NCBI RefSeq assembly: GCF_002197645.1
Contig: NZ_CP021874.1
Location: 372,001 to 436,000 of the forward strand
From: Enterococcus wangshanyuanii
GTDB taxonomy: Bacteria > Bacillota > Bacilli > Lactobacillales > Enterococcaceae
Length of the DNA stretch: 64,000 bases
Reading direction: 5' to 3'
Position numbers and translations under genes: made by a program. The notes under the pieces were generated by a model that saw only the letters and a program-made list of their open reading frames with translations, ran no database searches and was not told the origin of the DNA. Positions 15,215 to 23,556 of the stretch are shown here, one piece after another. How positions within the stretch are numbered: the first letter of the stretch is position 1; each line of letters opens with the position of its first letter.

Positions 15215-15862
15215 ATGACTATTACGATTAGACATGAAGAAGAAAAAGATCATAGAATCGTGGAAGAAATCACACGAGATGCATTTTGGAATTTATATTT
15301 CCCAGGAGCAGTTGAACATTTCATTGTTCACAATATTAGAAAGCATCCTGACTTTATCCCTGAATTGTCCTTTGTTATTGAATTAGACAATCAAATCATC
15401 GGCAGTATTTTCTATACAAAAGCGAAAGTGATCGATAAGGATGGGCGTGAACATCCAATCATTACTTTTGGTCCAGTTAGTATTTCGCCAGAGTATCATC
15501 GACAAGGGTTCGGTCGAATGTTGATTGAGCACTCACTTGCTGAAGCAAAAAGACTTGGTTTTAATGCGATCATTCTTGGCGGCTTCACGTATCATTACCA
15601 TCCATATGGATTTGTAGGGACAAAGAAATACAATATATCCATGCCTGATGGTAAATTTTATACTGGCGTAATGGCATTACCCTTATTTGAAGGCGCATTA
15701 GATGGCATAAGCGGGAGCGTTCATTTTTCAGAAGCAATGTATCCAGATGAATCCGTTTTAGATGATTTTGACAAAACCTTCCCAGTGAAAGAAAAGAAAA
15801 TTTTAGCACATCAGCTAGATTTTGAAAAAGCAGTCAGTGAAATCGACGATCAGGATTATTGA
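15215..15862 (+). CDS. GNAT-family N-acetyltransferase (YhbS-like)
   Basis: 215 residues. The acetyl-CoA binding site is visible as GPVSISPEYHRQGFGRMLIEHSLAEAK (R-Q-G-F-G P-loop) and is followed by ILGGFTYHYHPYGF. Layout resembles YhbS-type N-acetyltransferases. ATG 15215 is 6 bases after AGGAGG; the upstream extension from 15149 runs through the terminator-proximal region and has no ribosome binding site. Substrate unknown. Lies behind the candidate leader RNA, whose terminator would block read-through. Confidence 0.85.
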   Translation: MTITIRHEEEKDHRIVEEITRDAFWNLYFPGAVEHFIVHNIRKHPDFIPELSFVIELDNQIIGSIFYTKAKVIDKDGREHPIITFGPVSISPEYHRQGFGRMLIEHSLAEAKRLGFNAIILGGFTYHYHPYGFVGTKKYNISMPDGKFYTGVMALPLFEGALDGISGSVHFSEAMYPDESVLDDFDKTFPVKEKKILAHQLDFEKAVSEIDDQDY

Positions 15863-15912
15863 TTGAACGAAAGACAATAAACAAATTATTTTGAGTGAAA
15901 AGTAACAGAAAA

Positions 15913-15945
15913 AGGGTTTTGCTTATTTTAGATAGGCAAAACCCT
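15913..15945. terminator. Hairpin between GNAT and helicase genes
   Basis: AGGGTTTTGC and GCAAAACCCT form a stem of about 14 bp. On the plus strand no T-run follows; on the minus strand the stem is followed by five T. It may stop antisense transcription or act as a weak plus-strand terminator. Confidence 0.45.
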
Positions 15946-16003
15946 ACACTATACCACCAATGTACCCTTTTTTGATAAGATCAATGAGAAAGGGGCGTTT
16001 CAT

Positions 16004-18019
16004 ATGTCAATCACTAAAGAAAATACTTATCTAACAGAAGTTACTGAAAAAATTAAAGCAAAAATGAAACAAATCGACGGAACTGTCGATGCGAACGAGC
16101 AAGCGTATAAGAATCTAAAAAAATATACAGTTGATTATAAAAATGAGTTGGATAAGTATGAGGTCTATAATCACCAACAAAACCTAAGTTTTATCGATAA
16201 TCGTAATAGCTTTGAAACGAGCATCAGAAAAAAACTAGCTTATTTGAAGGAAACACCATACTTTTCAAGGATCGATTTTCAGTTCGATAATGAAGATGAG
16301 ATAGAAAAATTTTATATTGGCAGATATGGATTTGCGGATGATCTAGGACAGCAGCTGATCTATGATTGGCGCGCCCCAATTTCTTCTCTATACTATGATT
16401 TTAGCTTAGGTGATGCTTATTACGAATCACTAGGCATGAAATTCCACGGGTATGTAAAAGGCAAACGGCAGTTTGAAATTGAAAAGGGAAAGCTCAAATT
16501 TGTTGTCGATACAGATGATACTGTGAACGATGACTTCTTGATGAATGAGTTGAGTAAAAATACGTCTAATGAAATGAAGACCATTATTCACACGATTCAA
16601 AAAGAACAGAATGAAGCTATCCGAGATGTGAAAACCAAAAACTTGATCATACAAGGGGTTGCTGGTTCTGGAAAAACCTCTATCGCTCTCCATCGAATCG
16701 CTTATTTACTCTATCAAAAAAGAGACGAGCTGCAGGCTTCAGATATTTTGATTCTATCACCTAATGATGTTTTCTCCAGTTACATTTCGACTGTTTTGCC
16801 TGAATTGGGAGAAGATGAGCTAAATCAGCTTGAAATCACGCAGCTTGTCCAACCAATGATTGACGAAAAGCTAACAGTAACTGACAGACAAGATGAAATA
16901 AATCGAATTGTAGAAAAGCCAAAGTCAAAAGAGGCTCAAACCTATTTGTATAAACGATCAGAGATATTCTTTTTGTCCTTGAAAAACCATATCCAACAGC
17001 TAAGCAATAGACTGTTTTTTGAAGATATTGTAGTTGATCATCAGTACACATTTTCAAAAAAAGACTTGGAAAAAGCAAATAATACTCTTACAGAAAGTGC
17101 ACTGTTCCCTAAAACTAAGCAATTAGCTCGGCAATTAAGCAAAAATGTATCTGAAATTGAGCAGAGCCATGTAAGAGAAGCAATAGAAAAAGAATTACGA
17201 GACCGGCTTCAAGTCACAACTAGCTGGACTGAATACGTGAACTTCCTGACGGCAGAAAGGATCTCCTTTAATCAGCACAAAAATAAGATTGATTATGCAG
17301 ATCTATTTCCATACCTCTATCTCAAAATGAACATCGAGGGAATTCTTCCAAATCATCAAATCAAGCATCTTGTTATTGACGAAATGCAGGACTACTCCCC
17401 GTTGCACTTTTATGTGTTGGATCGTTTGTTTCCTTGCCAAAAAACAATTTGTGGCGATGTCAATCATGATTTACTGACAACGGAAATAAATTTTTTAGAG
17501 CAGCTGCAAACAGTAATTCCAAACAACCGTGTGATCAAATTCAATACCAGTTATCGTTCCAGCTATGAAATAATTGAATTTGCTAAACGATTTACGACAA
17601 ATAAGGCACTGACTCCGATTGAACGTCACAATAAAGAAGTTCAGCTGATCTATGTTGATCATCTAAGGGAAAAACAAGAACAACTAACCAAAATAGTAGA
17701 AAGTTTTGAAACGTCAGCTCATAGAACTTGCGGCATCATTTGCCAAACGTGGGATGAAGTTGCTAAAATTGAAAAAAGCCTCTCTTCTTATGAGGTCACT
17801 CGCTTTGGGAAGCAGTCCACAGCTATGACAGAAGGGATCATTATCACGACGTCTCAATTTGCTAAAGGTTTGGAATTCGACCAAGTGATTCTGACAGATA
17901 TTAGGAAGGAACAATTAGAAGCAAAAAGTAATCTTCTGTACACGAGCTGTTCCAGAGCACTTCATGAATTAACGCTTTTTATCTCAAATGATGGAGGAAA
18001 AACAGATGGAAACATATAA
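16004..18019 (+). CDS. HelD-like UvrD-family helicase / RNA polymerase-associated ATPase
   Basis: 671 residues. An N-terminal coiled coil (to ~60) and the block FYIGRYGFADD...YDWRAPISSLYYDF are typical of HelD proteins, which release stalled RNA polymerase from DNA. The superfamily 1 ATPase carries Walker A GVAGSGKTS (~219-227), Walker B VIDEMQDYSP (~456) and motif IV-VI segments (NTSYRSS, TTSQFAKGLEFD, YTSCSRA). Slightly shorter than B. subtilis HelD. ATG 16004 follows AAAGGGG. The MerR-type gene starts inside its last codons, so both are coexpressed. Relatives of this family contribute to rifamycin tolerance in actinobacteria; no such role is shown here. Confidence 0.85.
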   Translation: MSITKENTYLTEVTEKIKAKMKQIDGTVDANEQAYKNLKKYTVDYKNELDKYEVYNHQQNLSFIDNRNSFETSIRKKLAYLKETPYFSRIDFQFDNEDEIEKFYIGRYGFADDLGQQLIYDWRAPISSLYYDFSLGDAYYESLGMKFHGYVKGKRQFEIEKGKLKFVVDTDDTVNDDFLMNELSKNTSNEMKTIIHTIQKEQNEAIRDVKTKNLIIQGVAGSGKTSIALHRIAYLLYQKRDELQASDILILSPNDVFSSYISTVLPELGEDELNQLEITQLVQPMIDEKLTVTDRQDEINRIVEKPKSKEAQTYLYKRSEIFFLSLKNHIQQLSNRLFFEDIVVDHQYTFSKKDLEKANNTLTESALFPKTKQLARQLSKNVSEIEQSHVREAIEKELRDRLQVTTSWTEYVNFLTAERISFNQHKNKIDYADLFPYLYLKMNIEGILPNHQIKHLVIDEMQDYSPLHFYVLDRLFPCQKTICGDVNHDLLTTEINFLEQLQTVIPNNRVIKFNTSYRSSYEIIEFAKRFTTNKALTPIERHNKEVQLIYVDHLREKQEQLTKIVESFETSAHRTCGIICQTWDEVAKIEKSLSSYEVTRFGKQSTAMTEGIIITTSQFAKGLEFDQVILTDIRKEQLEAKSNLLYTSCSRALHELTLFISNDGGKTDGNI

Positions 18020-18761
18020 GACGTCTGAGGTAGCAAAAATAGTTGGTTTTCATCCTAACACGATTCGACGCTATGAGGAGTGGGAACTGATTCCTAAGCC
18101 ACAAAGAGCTAAAAATGGCTATAGAATATACAATGAGTATCATGTTGAATTGATTAAAACAGCAAAAATTGCTTTCCAGGTCGAGGTGCTCCAATCTGGA
18201 TTAAGAGCAATGATGAGAGAGCTGATCAAAGCTTTGGCAAAATATGAATTTACTGCTGCAACAACATTGCTCGACGATTATGTATTGGCGATCGATCAAG
18301 AGATCGATGAGGCGGATGAAGCGATTCATATCGTTGAAGATATGATCAATGGAACGATCGAAGAGGAAGACATTTCTTTAAAGCGGAGTGAAGCAGCGGA
18401 TTACTTAGGCGTAACAACAGATGCCTTAAGAAACTGGGAGCTGAATGGCTTGTTATCGTTAAAGCGAAGTGAAAATGGCTATCGTATTTATTCAGGAGAT
18501 GATTTGAAGCGACTAAAAATCATTCGTATATTGCGTTCAGCAAAATATTCATTAGAGTCCATTCTTCGCTTACTTCATTCCATTGATCGTAAAGAAGAAC
18601 ATGATGTAAGAGCCATTTTGAACACCCCTGAACCGACAGAGGATATCATTTCTGTCTGTGATAAACTGATCCTTTCTTTAGAAATGGCTAAAATGAATAC
18701 AGTCGAATTAGCCGAACGTATCGATACATTAAAAAAAATTGCTACAACACTGGATGTGTAA
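18006..18761 (+). CDS. Regulator with two MerR-type helix-turn-helix domains
   Basis: 251 residues. The first MerR domain (YKTSEVAKIVGFHPNTIRRYEEW, GYRIYNEYHVELI) is followed by a helical linker rich in Asp/Glu and a second MerR-like domain from about 122 (LKRSEAADYLGVTTDALRNWE, NGYRIYSGDDLKRLK). No Cys cluster of metal-sensing MerR proteins is present. ATG 18006 is 8 bases after GGAGG; it overlaps the helD-like gene by 14 bases. Two MerR domains in one chain are unusual, since MerR proteins normally dimerise; this chain may bind an operator as a pseudo-dimer. Target probably includes its own operon. Confidence 0.85.
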   Translation: METYKTSEVAKIVGFHPNTIRRYEEWELIPKPQRAKNGYRIYNEYHVELIKTAKIAFQVEVLQSGLRAMMRELIKALAKYEFTAATTLLDDYVLAIDQEIDEADEAIHIVEDMINGTIEEEDISLKRSEAADYLGVTTDALRNWELNGLLSLKRSENGYRIYSGDDLKRLKIIRILRSAKYSLESILRLLHSIDRKEEHDVRAILNTPEPTEDIISVCDKLILSLEMAKMNTVELAERIDTLKKIATTLDV

Positions 18762-18987
18762 ACTGTTATATAAAAACGCAAGAGTTTTAAAGAAAGAAGA
18801 TAAAAAGCAGGAAGCGACAACTTGGACTTGGGGAAACAATAGTAGTTGTCCCTTACTACATGAAGTTGGAAAAAATTCAATGAAAGAAAAAGGGGAATTT
18901 CAAGAAATTGTAAGCTTGTCAATTTACAAATGAATTTAAATTAAGATTTTTGCTAGTGAAAATGGAAGAAGGGAGTTTTGTTGGAAA

Positions 18988-19464
18988 ATGTCGACTAATC
19001 TGGAAATTCACACAAAGCGGTGTATGATACGCCGGTTTAAAGAAAGTGATATTGATAGTTTTATGGAATATAGAAATGATATGGATTGGATGCGACATCA
19101 AGGTTTAAAAGGACTGACGAAGCAAAAATATGCAGATATACTTTTAGGTGAAAAATCTTTAAAGAGTGGTGTACAACTAGCTATCGTAAGCAAGAAAAAT
19201 GGCGATTTAATTGGTGATATTTATCTTAAACAAGAGAAGGACAGTTGTTGGATAGGTTATTCAGTACGTCAATCGGAAGCTCGACAAGGATATGCTTATG
19301 AATCAGTTAACGCTACTATCAATTATCTAAAAGAAAATGGGATTAAATCTATTGAAGCAGAAGTAGAAAATAGTAATTATTCTTCAATTAAATTTCTTAA
19401 TAAATTAAAATTTAATTGTGTTCACTCAGATCAAGACAGGAAAATATTTGTGTTACATCTTTAG
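18988..19464 (+). CDS. GNAT-family N-acetyltransferase
   Basis: 158 residues of the RimJ/RimL-like acetyltransferase type: LEIHTKRCMIRRFKESDIDSF at the N-terminus, WIGYSVRQSEARQGYAYESV carrying the acetyl-CoA loop, and VENSNYSSIKFLNKLKF near the end. The ribosome binding site (GAAGGGAG) lies 15 bases from ATG 18988, longer than usual, so the true start may differ slightly. Monocistronic by appearance. Substrate unknown. Confidence 0.8.
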   Translation: MSTNLEIHTKRCMIRRFKESDIDSFMEYRNDMDWMRHQGLKGLTKQKYADILLGEKSLKSGVQLAIVSKKNGDLIGDIYLKQEKDSCWIGYSVRQSEARQGYAYESVNATINYLKENGIKSIEAEVENSNYSSIKFLNKLKFNCVHSDQDRKIFVLHL

Positions 19465-19623
19465 TAAAATATTTTCTATTAACCATATTCAACGAAACTT
19501 TCAATAGAACAAATAAGTGTCTGTCCTAAAAATCATGATTCTCTTTGTTGAAAATACTATTAAGTTTAATGAAAGTGAAAAGATAAACAGAAAAGTGTAG
19601 TCTGAAAGTTATTGATTTACAGA

Positions 19624-19672
19624 AGAGAGATAGTTCACTATTAATAGACTGAATGAATAGTGAGCTCTTTGT
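19624..19672 (+). terminator. Probable Rho-independent terminator
   Basis: AGTTCACTATT pairs with AATAGTGAGCT, extended by AGAG/CTCTT, followed by TTTGTTT. About 160 bases after the acetyltransferase stop. Confidence 0.5.
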
Positions 19673-19736
19673 TTACAAGAGACCTTAAAGTTAAATAAGT
19701 TAAAACAAAGATAGTCAAAAATAAAAGTGGAAAGTA

Positions 19737-19838
19737 GATGATAAAGTGATCAAAAAAATTTAAGATAGAAGAACGATTAGGAAGTTTAAAGATGATAAGT
19801 TATCTAAAGTGGATATCGAAGAAATTTTAAATAGTTGA
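19737..19838 (+). pseudogene. Nitroreductase-family N-terminal remnant
   Basis: The frame reads DDKVIKKI, a stop, then DRRTIRKFKDD and KLSKVDIEEIL, then a stop. This matches the first ~35 residues of nitroreductases (the E-R-R-S-I-R-K-F block) and then loses similarity. The internal stop and lost remainder mark it as a fragment. The rest of the 450-base gap (19465-19920) holds only a terminator-like hairpin and the ribosome binding site of the next gene. Confidence 0.6.
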
Positions 19839-19920
19839 ACAAGAACTCATTTCTCAAAAAATATAAGCCTATCTATTCTAAAAAAATGGATTGAAAAGAT
19901 CTCTTTAAAAGGAGGTGCAA

Positions 19921-20622
19921 ATGATGAACGAAGACCTGAATCAATCGATTATTATAGAATTTCCACTTAGAGGTGAATGGCAAGCACCTACGACACCCGC
20001 AAAGAGAATTCCTAGTCATGGTACAGATCGAATGGGATTAAGGTTTGCATTTGATTTTGTGCAAGTGGATTGGGAAAATAAAAGAAAGCCGTTTTACAGC
20101 ACTAGCTTCACTAGGTATTTTTTCTTTGGCGTACCGTTAGATAAATGCTATTGCTGGGGAGAACCGATTTTTGCGCCTTGTGATGGTGAAATCGTAACGG
20201 TTAGAGATGGTATTCCAGAACGTGCTGTTGTGCACTGGGTAGTAGATTCAGCAATCGCTATAAAAAATGCTCACTCATTTAATGAATATAAAGATGATTT
20301 CAGTCAAATTGCCGGAAACTATCTTGTTATGAAGTGTCAAAATAATGTCTATATGGCATTTGTTCATTTACAAACGAATTCGATCAAAGGTGCTGTTGGG
20401 GATCGAGTCAGAAAAGGGGAACAGCTAGGAAATGTTGGACATTCAGGGAATTCTACATCTCCTCATTTACATTTTCAATTGATGGATAGCTCGGATATTG
20501 CCAAATCAAATGGTCTCCCTTTTTTATTTGAAGAATATGAAGTGTATCGAAATGGTGTCTGGGAATCAGTTTATGATCAGATACCAGCAGATACAGATCG
20601 AATTCGATTTTATAAAAGTTGA
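19921..20622 (+). CDS. M23-family metallopeptidase domain protein without signal peptide
   Basis: 233 residues. Peptidase M23 (LytM-like) features: His in IPSHGTDRMGLRFAFDF with Asp as zinc ligands, the beta-sheet core EPIFAPCDGEIVTV, VHLQTNSIKGAVGDRVRKGEQLGNVGHSGNSTSPHLHFQ with the catalytic HLH. No signal peptide or membrane segment is present, so the usual peptidoglycan role is unclear; it may be released by lysis or act on another substrate. ATG 19921 or 19924 both lie behind AAAGGAGG; GTG 19915 overlaps it. Substrate is not known. Confidence 0.82.
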   Translation: MMNEDLNQSIIIEFPLRGEWQAPTTPAKRIPSHGTDRMGLRFAFDFVQVDWENKRKPFYSTSFTRYFFFGVPLDKCYCWGEPIFAPCDGEIVTVRDGIPERAVVHWVVDSAIAIKNAHSFNEYKDDFSQIAGNYLVMKCQNNVYMAFVHLQTNSIKGAVGDRVRKGEQLGNVGHSGNSTSPHLHFQLMDSSDIAKSNGLPFLFEEYEVYRNGVWESVYDQIPADTDRIRFYKS

Positions 20623-20733
20623 TTTTCTTATAAGATGACCTGTAGATTGAAGGAAAGAATGGTAGTCAGCAATTGCTTGATCAATCGATCACAAAAACAT
20701 GTTCATGACAGAAGAAAGAGGAGGGATTAGACC

Positions 20734-21261
20734 ATGGGCAATAAAATAATTGTTTATACTACACGGCATGGAGCAAGTGAAAGTGTTGCTTTACGCATTT
20801 CACGAGAGACGAACTATACGATAGTTTCTGAAAAAGAATTCAATGGTTCTTCTGATGATGCGGAAGTCTTATTTGTAGCACCGATTTATATGGGAGCGGT
20901 TTTTGGTTTAGATTCACTTGTTAAGAAGCTGAATAAGAGTAACAAAGTAAAGCTAACGATCGTTACAATTGGACTTTATGATCCTAATCGTGAAAGTAAT
21001 GTCGAGAATATCAGAAATCACGTAGAATCATCATTGGCTGATTCTACGATTGTATTATTGAATCTATTTAGTATACGTGGAAAGCTTGATATGAAGAAAT
21101 TATCTTTTACGCAAAAAATGTTGATCAAAGCCTTATATAATAAGGCAAAAAAAGCGGATGTAAAGAATAGGACTGAAAATGAGCAAGATATAATCAAGGC
21201 TGTTGAGGAAAATGATGCATTGTATTTTCCGCAGTTGGATGAAATCATCCAAAGTATTTGA
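20734..21261 (+). CDS. Flavodoxin-domain protein
   Basis: 175 residues starting KIIVYTTRHGASESVALRIS, a flavodoxin FMN-phosphate loop (T-T-R-H-G-A-S), then VLFVAPIYMGAVFGLDSLVKKL and VTIGLYDP. It resembles the HemG/flavodoxin_5 domain group, which bind FMN and transfer electrons. Ends Lys/Glu-rich. ATG 20734 sits behind AGAGGAGGG. Could be a menaquinone-dependent oxidase or a simple flavodoxin; there is no evidence for heme synthesis here. Confidence 0.75.
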   Translation: MGNKIIVYTTRHGASESVALRISRETNYTIVSEKEFNGSSDDAEVLFVAPIYMGAVFGLDSLVKKLNKSNKVKLTIVTIGLYDPNRESNVENIRNHVESSLADSTIVLLNLFSIRGKLDMKKLSFTQKMLIKALYNKAKKADVKNRTENEQDIIKAVEENDALYFPQLDEIIQSI

Positions 21262-21321
21262 ATCAACGAGTATCGGTAAAGTTGATATTTTTCATTAACT
21301 AAATTTTGGAGGGAAAAAGGA

Positions 21322-21525
21322 ATGAGCAAATATAATAAGTTATGGGAAGCATTGCAAGAGGACGGAAGAGAAACATTTTCTTTTAGTTATCAAGAGATAG
21401 AAGCTATTCTAGGTTTTCCGATCGATCATTCTTTCTTGAATTATAAGAAAGAAGCGAAGGCTTACGGGTATGAAGTGGGAAAAATTTCAATGAAAAATAA
21501 GTTAGTGAACTTTAAAAAAATATGA
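21322..21525 (+). CDS. Small DUF7662-like protein
   Basis: 67 residues: YNKLWEALQEDGRETFSF, SYQEIEAILGFPIDHSFL, then a basic tail. The pattern Y-x-x-L-W then I-E-x-I-L-G-F matches a small domain found beside restriction or DNA-related genes. It sits just upstream of a broken Mrr-type endonuclease. ATG 21322 follows GGAGGG. Function not established. Confidence 0.6.
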   Translation: MSKYNKLWEALQEDGRETFSFSYQEIEAILGFPIDHSFLNYKKEAKAYGYEVGKISMKNKLVNFKKI

Positions 21526-21557
21526 GTTGCGCTATCTTAAAAAAGTTAGGGCTCCTC

Positions 21558-21665
21558 TCAGTCTGCTGAATAGCTACAACGTTAACGGACAAATAGAAAA
21601 TTTAGTCATAGAGCGACCGCCTCACATGTTATTTGTCCAATTTAACTTGTTAGGCAGTCGTTTTT
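21558..21665. repeat. Imperfect inverted repeat at the break point of the Mrr pseudogene
   Basis: GGACAAATA (~21588-21596) and TATTTGTCC (~21630-21638) form an inverted repeat, extended imperfectly by GTTAA on both sides and by CAGTCTGC/GGCAGTC further out. About 108 bp in all, GC-richer than the flanks, and placed exactly where the endonuclease frame starts. It could be a miniature element or just a hairpin. Confidence 0.3.
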
Positions 21666-21959
21666 ACACAATATCAAGGAGACCAAGGAATCGATGTTTT
21701 AGCTCGGAGCGATCATCGAAAATTAGATTATCAGTGTAAACGATATAAAAAGAAAGTCGGGAATAAAGCAGTTCAGGAGGCACATGCGGGGAAAAGTTAT
21801 TATGGATTAGATGATGTCTATGTTGTGACTAATAGTTACTTTACCAAACCAGCTAAAGAGTTGGCAATCAAAACGGGTGTTCATCTGATAGATAGAGATG
21901 GATTATATAACATGCTAAAAAAATGTCAAGATACGCAACAGCCGATCAAGAATGAGTAA
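21654..21959 (+). pseudogene. Mrr-like restriction endonuclease, 5'-truncated
   Basis: 101 codons of the Mrr catalytic domain without a start: YQGDQGIDVLARSD, LDYQCKRYKKKVGNKAVQE, VYVVTNSYFTKPAKELA, THL-type end GVHLIDRDGLYNML. The catalytic residues (Asp in GIDV, Gln/Lys in QCK) are intact. A TAG directly precedes the frame and the N-terminal DNA-binding part is gone. Type IV enzymes of this family cut modified DNA; this copy cannot be translated normally. Loss may coincide with the inverted repeat at 21558. Confidence 0.75.
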
Positions 21960-21964
21960 ATAAA

Positions 21965-22017
21965 AGAACCGATCTGTTCCTTTTCTCCGTGAAAAAAAAC
22001 AGATCGGTTCTTTTATT
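21965..22017. terminator. Bidirectional terminator
   Basis: AGAACCGATCTGTT (21965-21978) pairs with AACAGATCGGTTCT (21998-22011), flanked by T and A runs; serves the plus-strand remnant and the minus-strand esterase. Confidence 0.85.
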
Positions 22018-22027
22018 ATTTAAAAAA

Positions 22028-22621
22028 TCATAGAGCCTCTAACCATTTTTTAGCTGCGGCAATCTCATCATACGTCAATTGGTGACTTACCGTCCAGATA
22101 TGTGCAACACTGCCATGATTCTCAGCAAATAGATTTAATACTTTTTTGCTTTCCTCAACGGATACGATCGGATCGTGCTGACCAAAGCTCATAAATGTGT
22201 GTGTATCTTTTAGATGTTGCGGAGTTGCAACTTCAATTGGGTACATCGGATGTAGCAAAACAGCTTTTTTGAAGCTAGCATCTCTCAACATCAAGTTGAT
22301 AGCGATATTTGCACCATTGGAATAACCGATCAAAACGACTTGATCTAGTGAAAAGTTGTGTTTCTCTGCTAAAGTATAGATAAAATCAGCTAACTCTTTT
22401 CCTCGCAGCTCCAAATCTTGCTCATCGTAAAGACCTTCAGCTAATCTTCTGAAGTAACGATTCATGCCGCTTTCTTGAACTGTCCCGCGAATCCCGATCA
22501 GCGTAGCATTTGCATTCAGCTCTTTGCCAATTGGAAGTAGGGAATGCTCATCTCCGCCTGTTCCATGAAGGGTGATGAAAACAGGTGCATTTGTTTTCCC
22601 TGGTTCGATTATATAGTTCAT
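22028..22621 (-). CDS. mhqD: Alpha/beta hydrolase, MhqD-like carboxylesterase
   Basis: 197 residues, alpha/beta hydrolase: oxyanion region LHGTGGDEHSL, nucleophile elbow GYSNGA, Asp in FGQHDPIV and His near VSHQLTYDE. It matches the phospholipase/carboxylesterase type (YodD/MhqD). Last gene of a minus-strand operon behind two ring-cleaving-dioxygenase-type VOC genes and a MarR regulator, the same gene set as the B. subtilis MhqR regulon, which deals with quinones. ATG is preceded by AGGAGG. Symbol from family and context, not from a search. Confidence 0.8.
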   Translation of the reverse strand: MNYIIEPGKTNAPVFITLHGTGGDEHSLLPIGKELNANATLIGIRGTVQESGMNRYFRRLAEGLYDEQDLELRGKELADFIYTLAEKHNFSLDQVVLIGYSNGANIAINLMLRDASFKKAVLLHPMYPIEVATPQHLKDTHTFMSFGQHDPIVSVEESKKVLNLFAENHGSVAHIWTVSHQLTYDEIAAAKKWLEAL

Positions 22622-22650
22622 TTGCGTGAACCTCCTTAAGTTCTTATCTT

Positions 22651-23544
22651 TTAAACGTCTAATTTTGGTAAATGAGCAATGATTTGATCCCGCCGTGCTT
22701 CGAATTGAGGCGGCAGCATCAATTGTTTACCTAAGTTTTCAAAGGATTCATCAATCGTAAAACCAGGGACTTCCGTTGCAATTTCAAAGATGATACTTCC
22801 ATGTTCTTGGAAATAGATGGCTTTAAAATAGTTACGGTCTTTGATTTCTGTTACGCCGTATTGATGAGTGTATAAATAATCCTGCCATTGTGCTTGTGAC
22901 TCGTAAGTGGGAACAGACCAAGCAATATGGTGTACGGTACCAACTCCCCAGCGACCAAATTTCATAGCGATTTTTGGTAGGATGATTTGATGTCTTTGAA
23001 CACCATGGGTATAAAAAGTATAATTTTCCTCTGTTGACTTACCAGTTTCCAAGCCTAAATCTTGAACTAAAGTCTGACTTGTCGCATCAGGGTCAGCAGA
23101 AAGCAATACAGCTCCGTGAAAACCAAGAATATCAGGTGAGTCTGCCGATTCCTCTCCTTCAACAAGTGCTAAAGATAAATCATGAGAGTCTTGTAACTCT
23201 AATGTTAGTTGATTAAATAGCTCAGATTCTTTTACAGAAACCTGATGTTTTGCTAAATGCTCTTTCCAATAAGCAGCAGTGCCTTTTGGAATACGAAAAG
23301 CAATAGTTCCTACTTGTCCACTGCCCACACGTCCTTTATGCGCATTATTCCAAGGGAAAAAGGTAATGATCGTTCCGTTATCGACAGATTGATTACTATA
23401 ATATAGGTGATACGTATGTTCATCATCAAAATTGACGGTCTGTTTCACAAGCCGCAAACCTAATACATTACGATAAAAGTGCAGGTTTTCTTGCGGATCG
23501 CCAACAATAGCGGAAATATGATGGATTTTATCGATTGGATTCAT
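22651..23544 (-). CDS. Ring-cleaving dioxygenase-type VOC protein (MhqE/MhqO-like)
   Basis: 297 residues made of two VOC modules, beginning IDKIHHISAIVGDPQENLHFYRNVLGL and with a second module at GTVHHIAWSVPTYESQ, ending in IIFEIATEVPGF. His (HHIS, HHIA) and Glu (FEIA) are the metal ligands of the extradiol-type family. In B. subtilis related proteins help remove hydroquinone and quinone compounds. 12 bases from its neighbour, so clearly the same operon. Confidence 0.85.
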   Translation of the reverse strand: MNPIDKIHHISAIVGDPQENLHFYRNVLGLRLVKQTVNFDDEHTYHLYYSNQSVDNGTIITFFPWNNAHKGRVGSGQVGTIAFRIPKGTAAYWKEHLAKHQVSVKESELFNQLTLELQDSHDLSLALVEGEESADSPDILGFHGAVLLSADPDATSQTLVQDLGLETGKSTEENYTFYTHGVQRHQIILPKIAMKFGRWGVGTVHHIAWSVPTYESQAQWQDYLYTHQYGVTEIKDRNYFKAIYFQEHGSIIFEIATEVPGFTIDESFENLGKQLMLPPQFEARRDQIIAHLPKLDV

Positions 23545-23556
23545 GGGTACTCCTCC

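Noticed and set aside
18739..18933. 64-codon frame after the MerR gene
   Set aside because: Overlaps the regulator's end, low-complexity Lys-rich translation and no ribosome binding site.
21527..21739. 70-codon frame before the Mrr fragment
   Set aside because: It runs through the inverted repeat and is out of frame with the real endonuclease sequence; no ribosome binding site.
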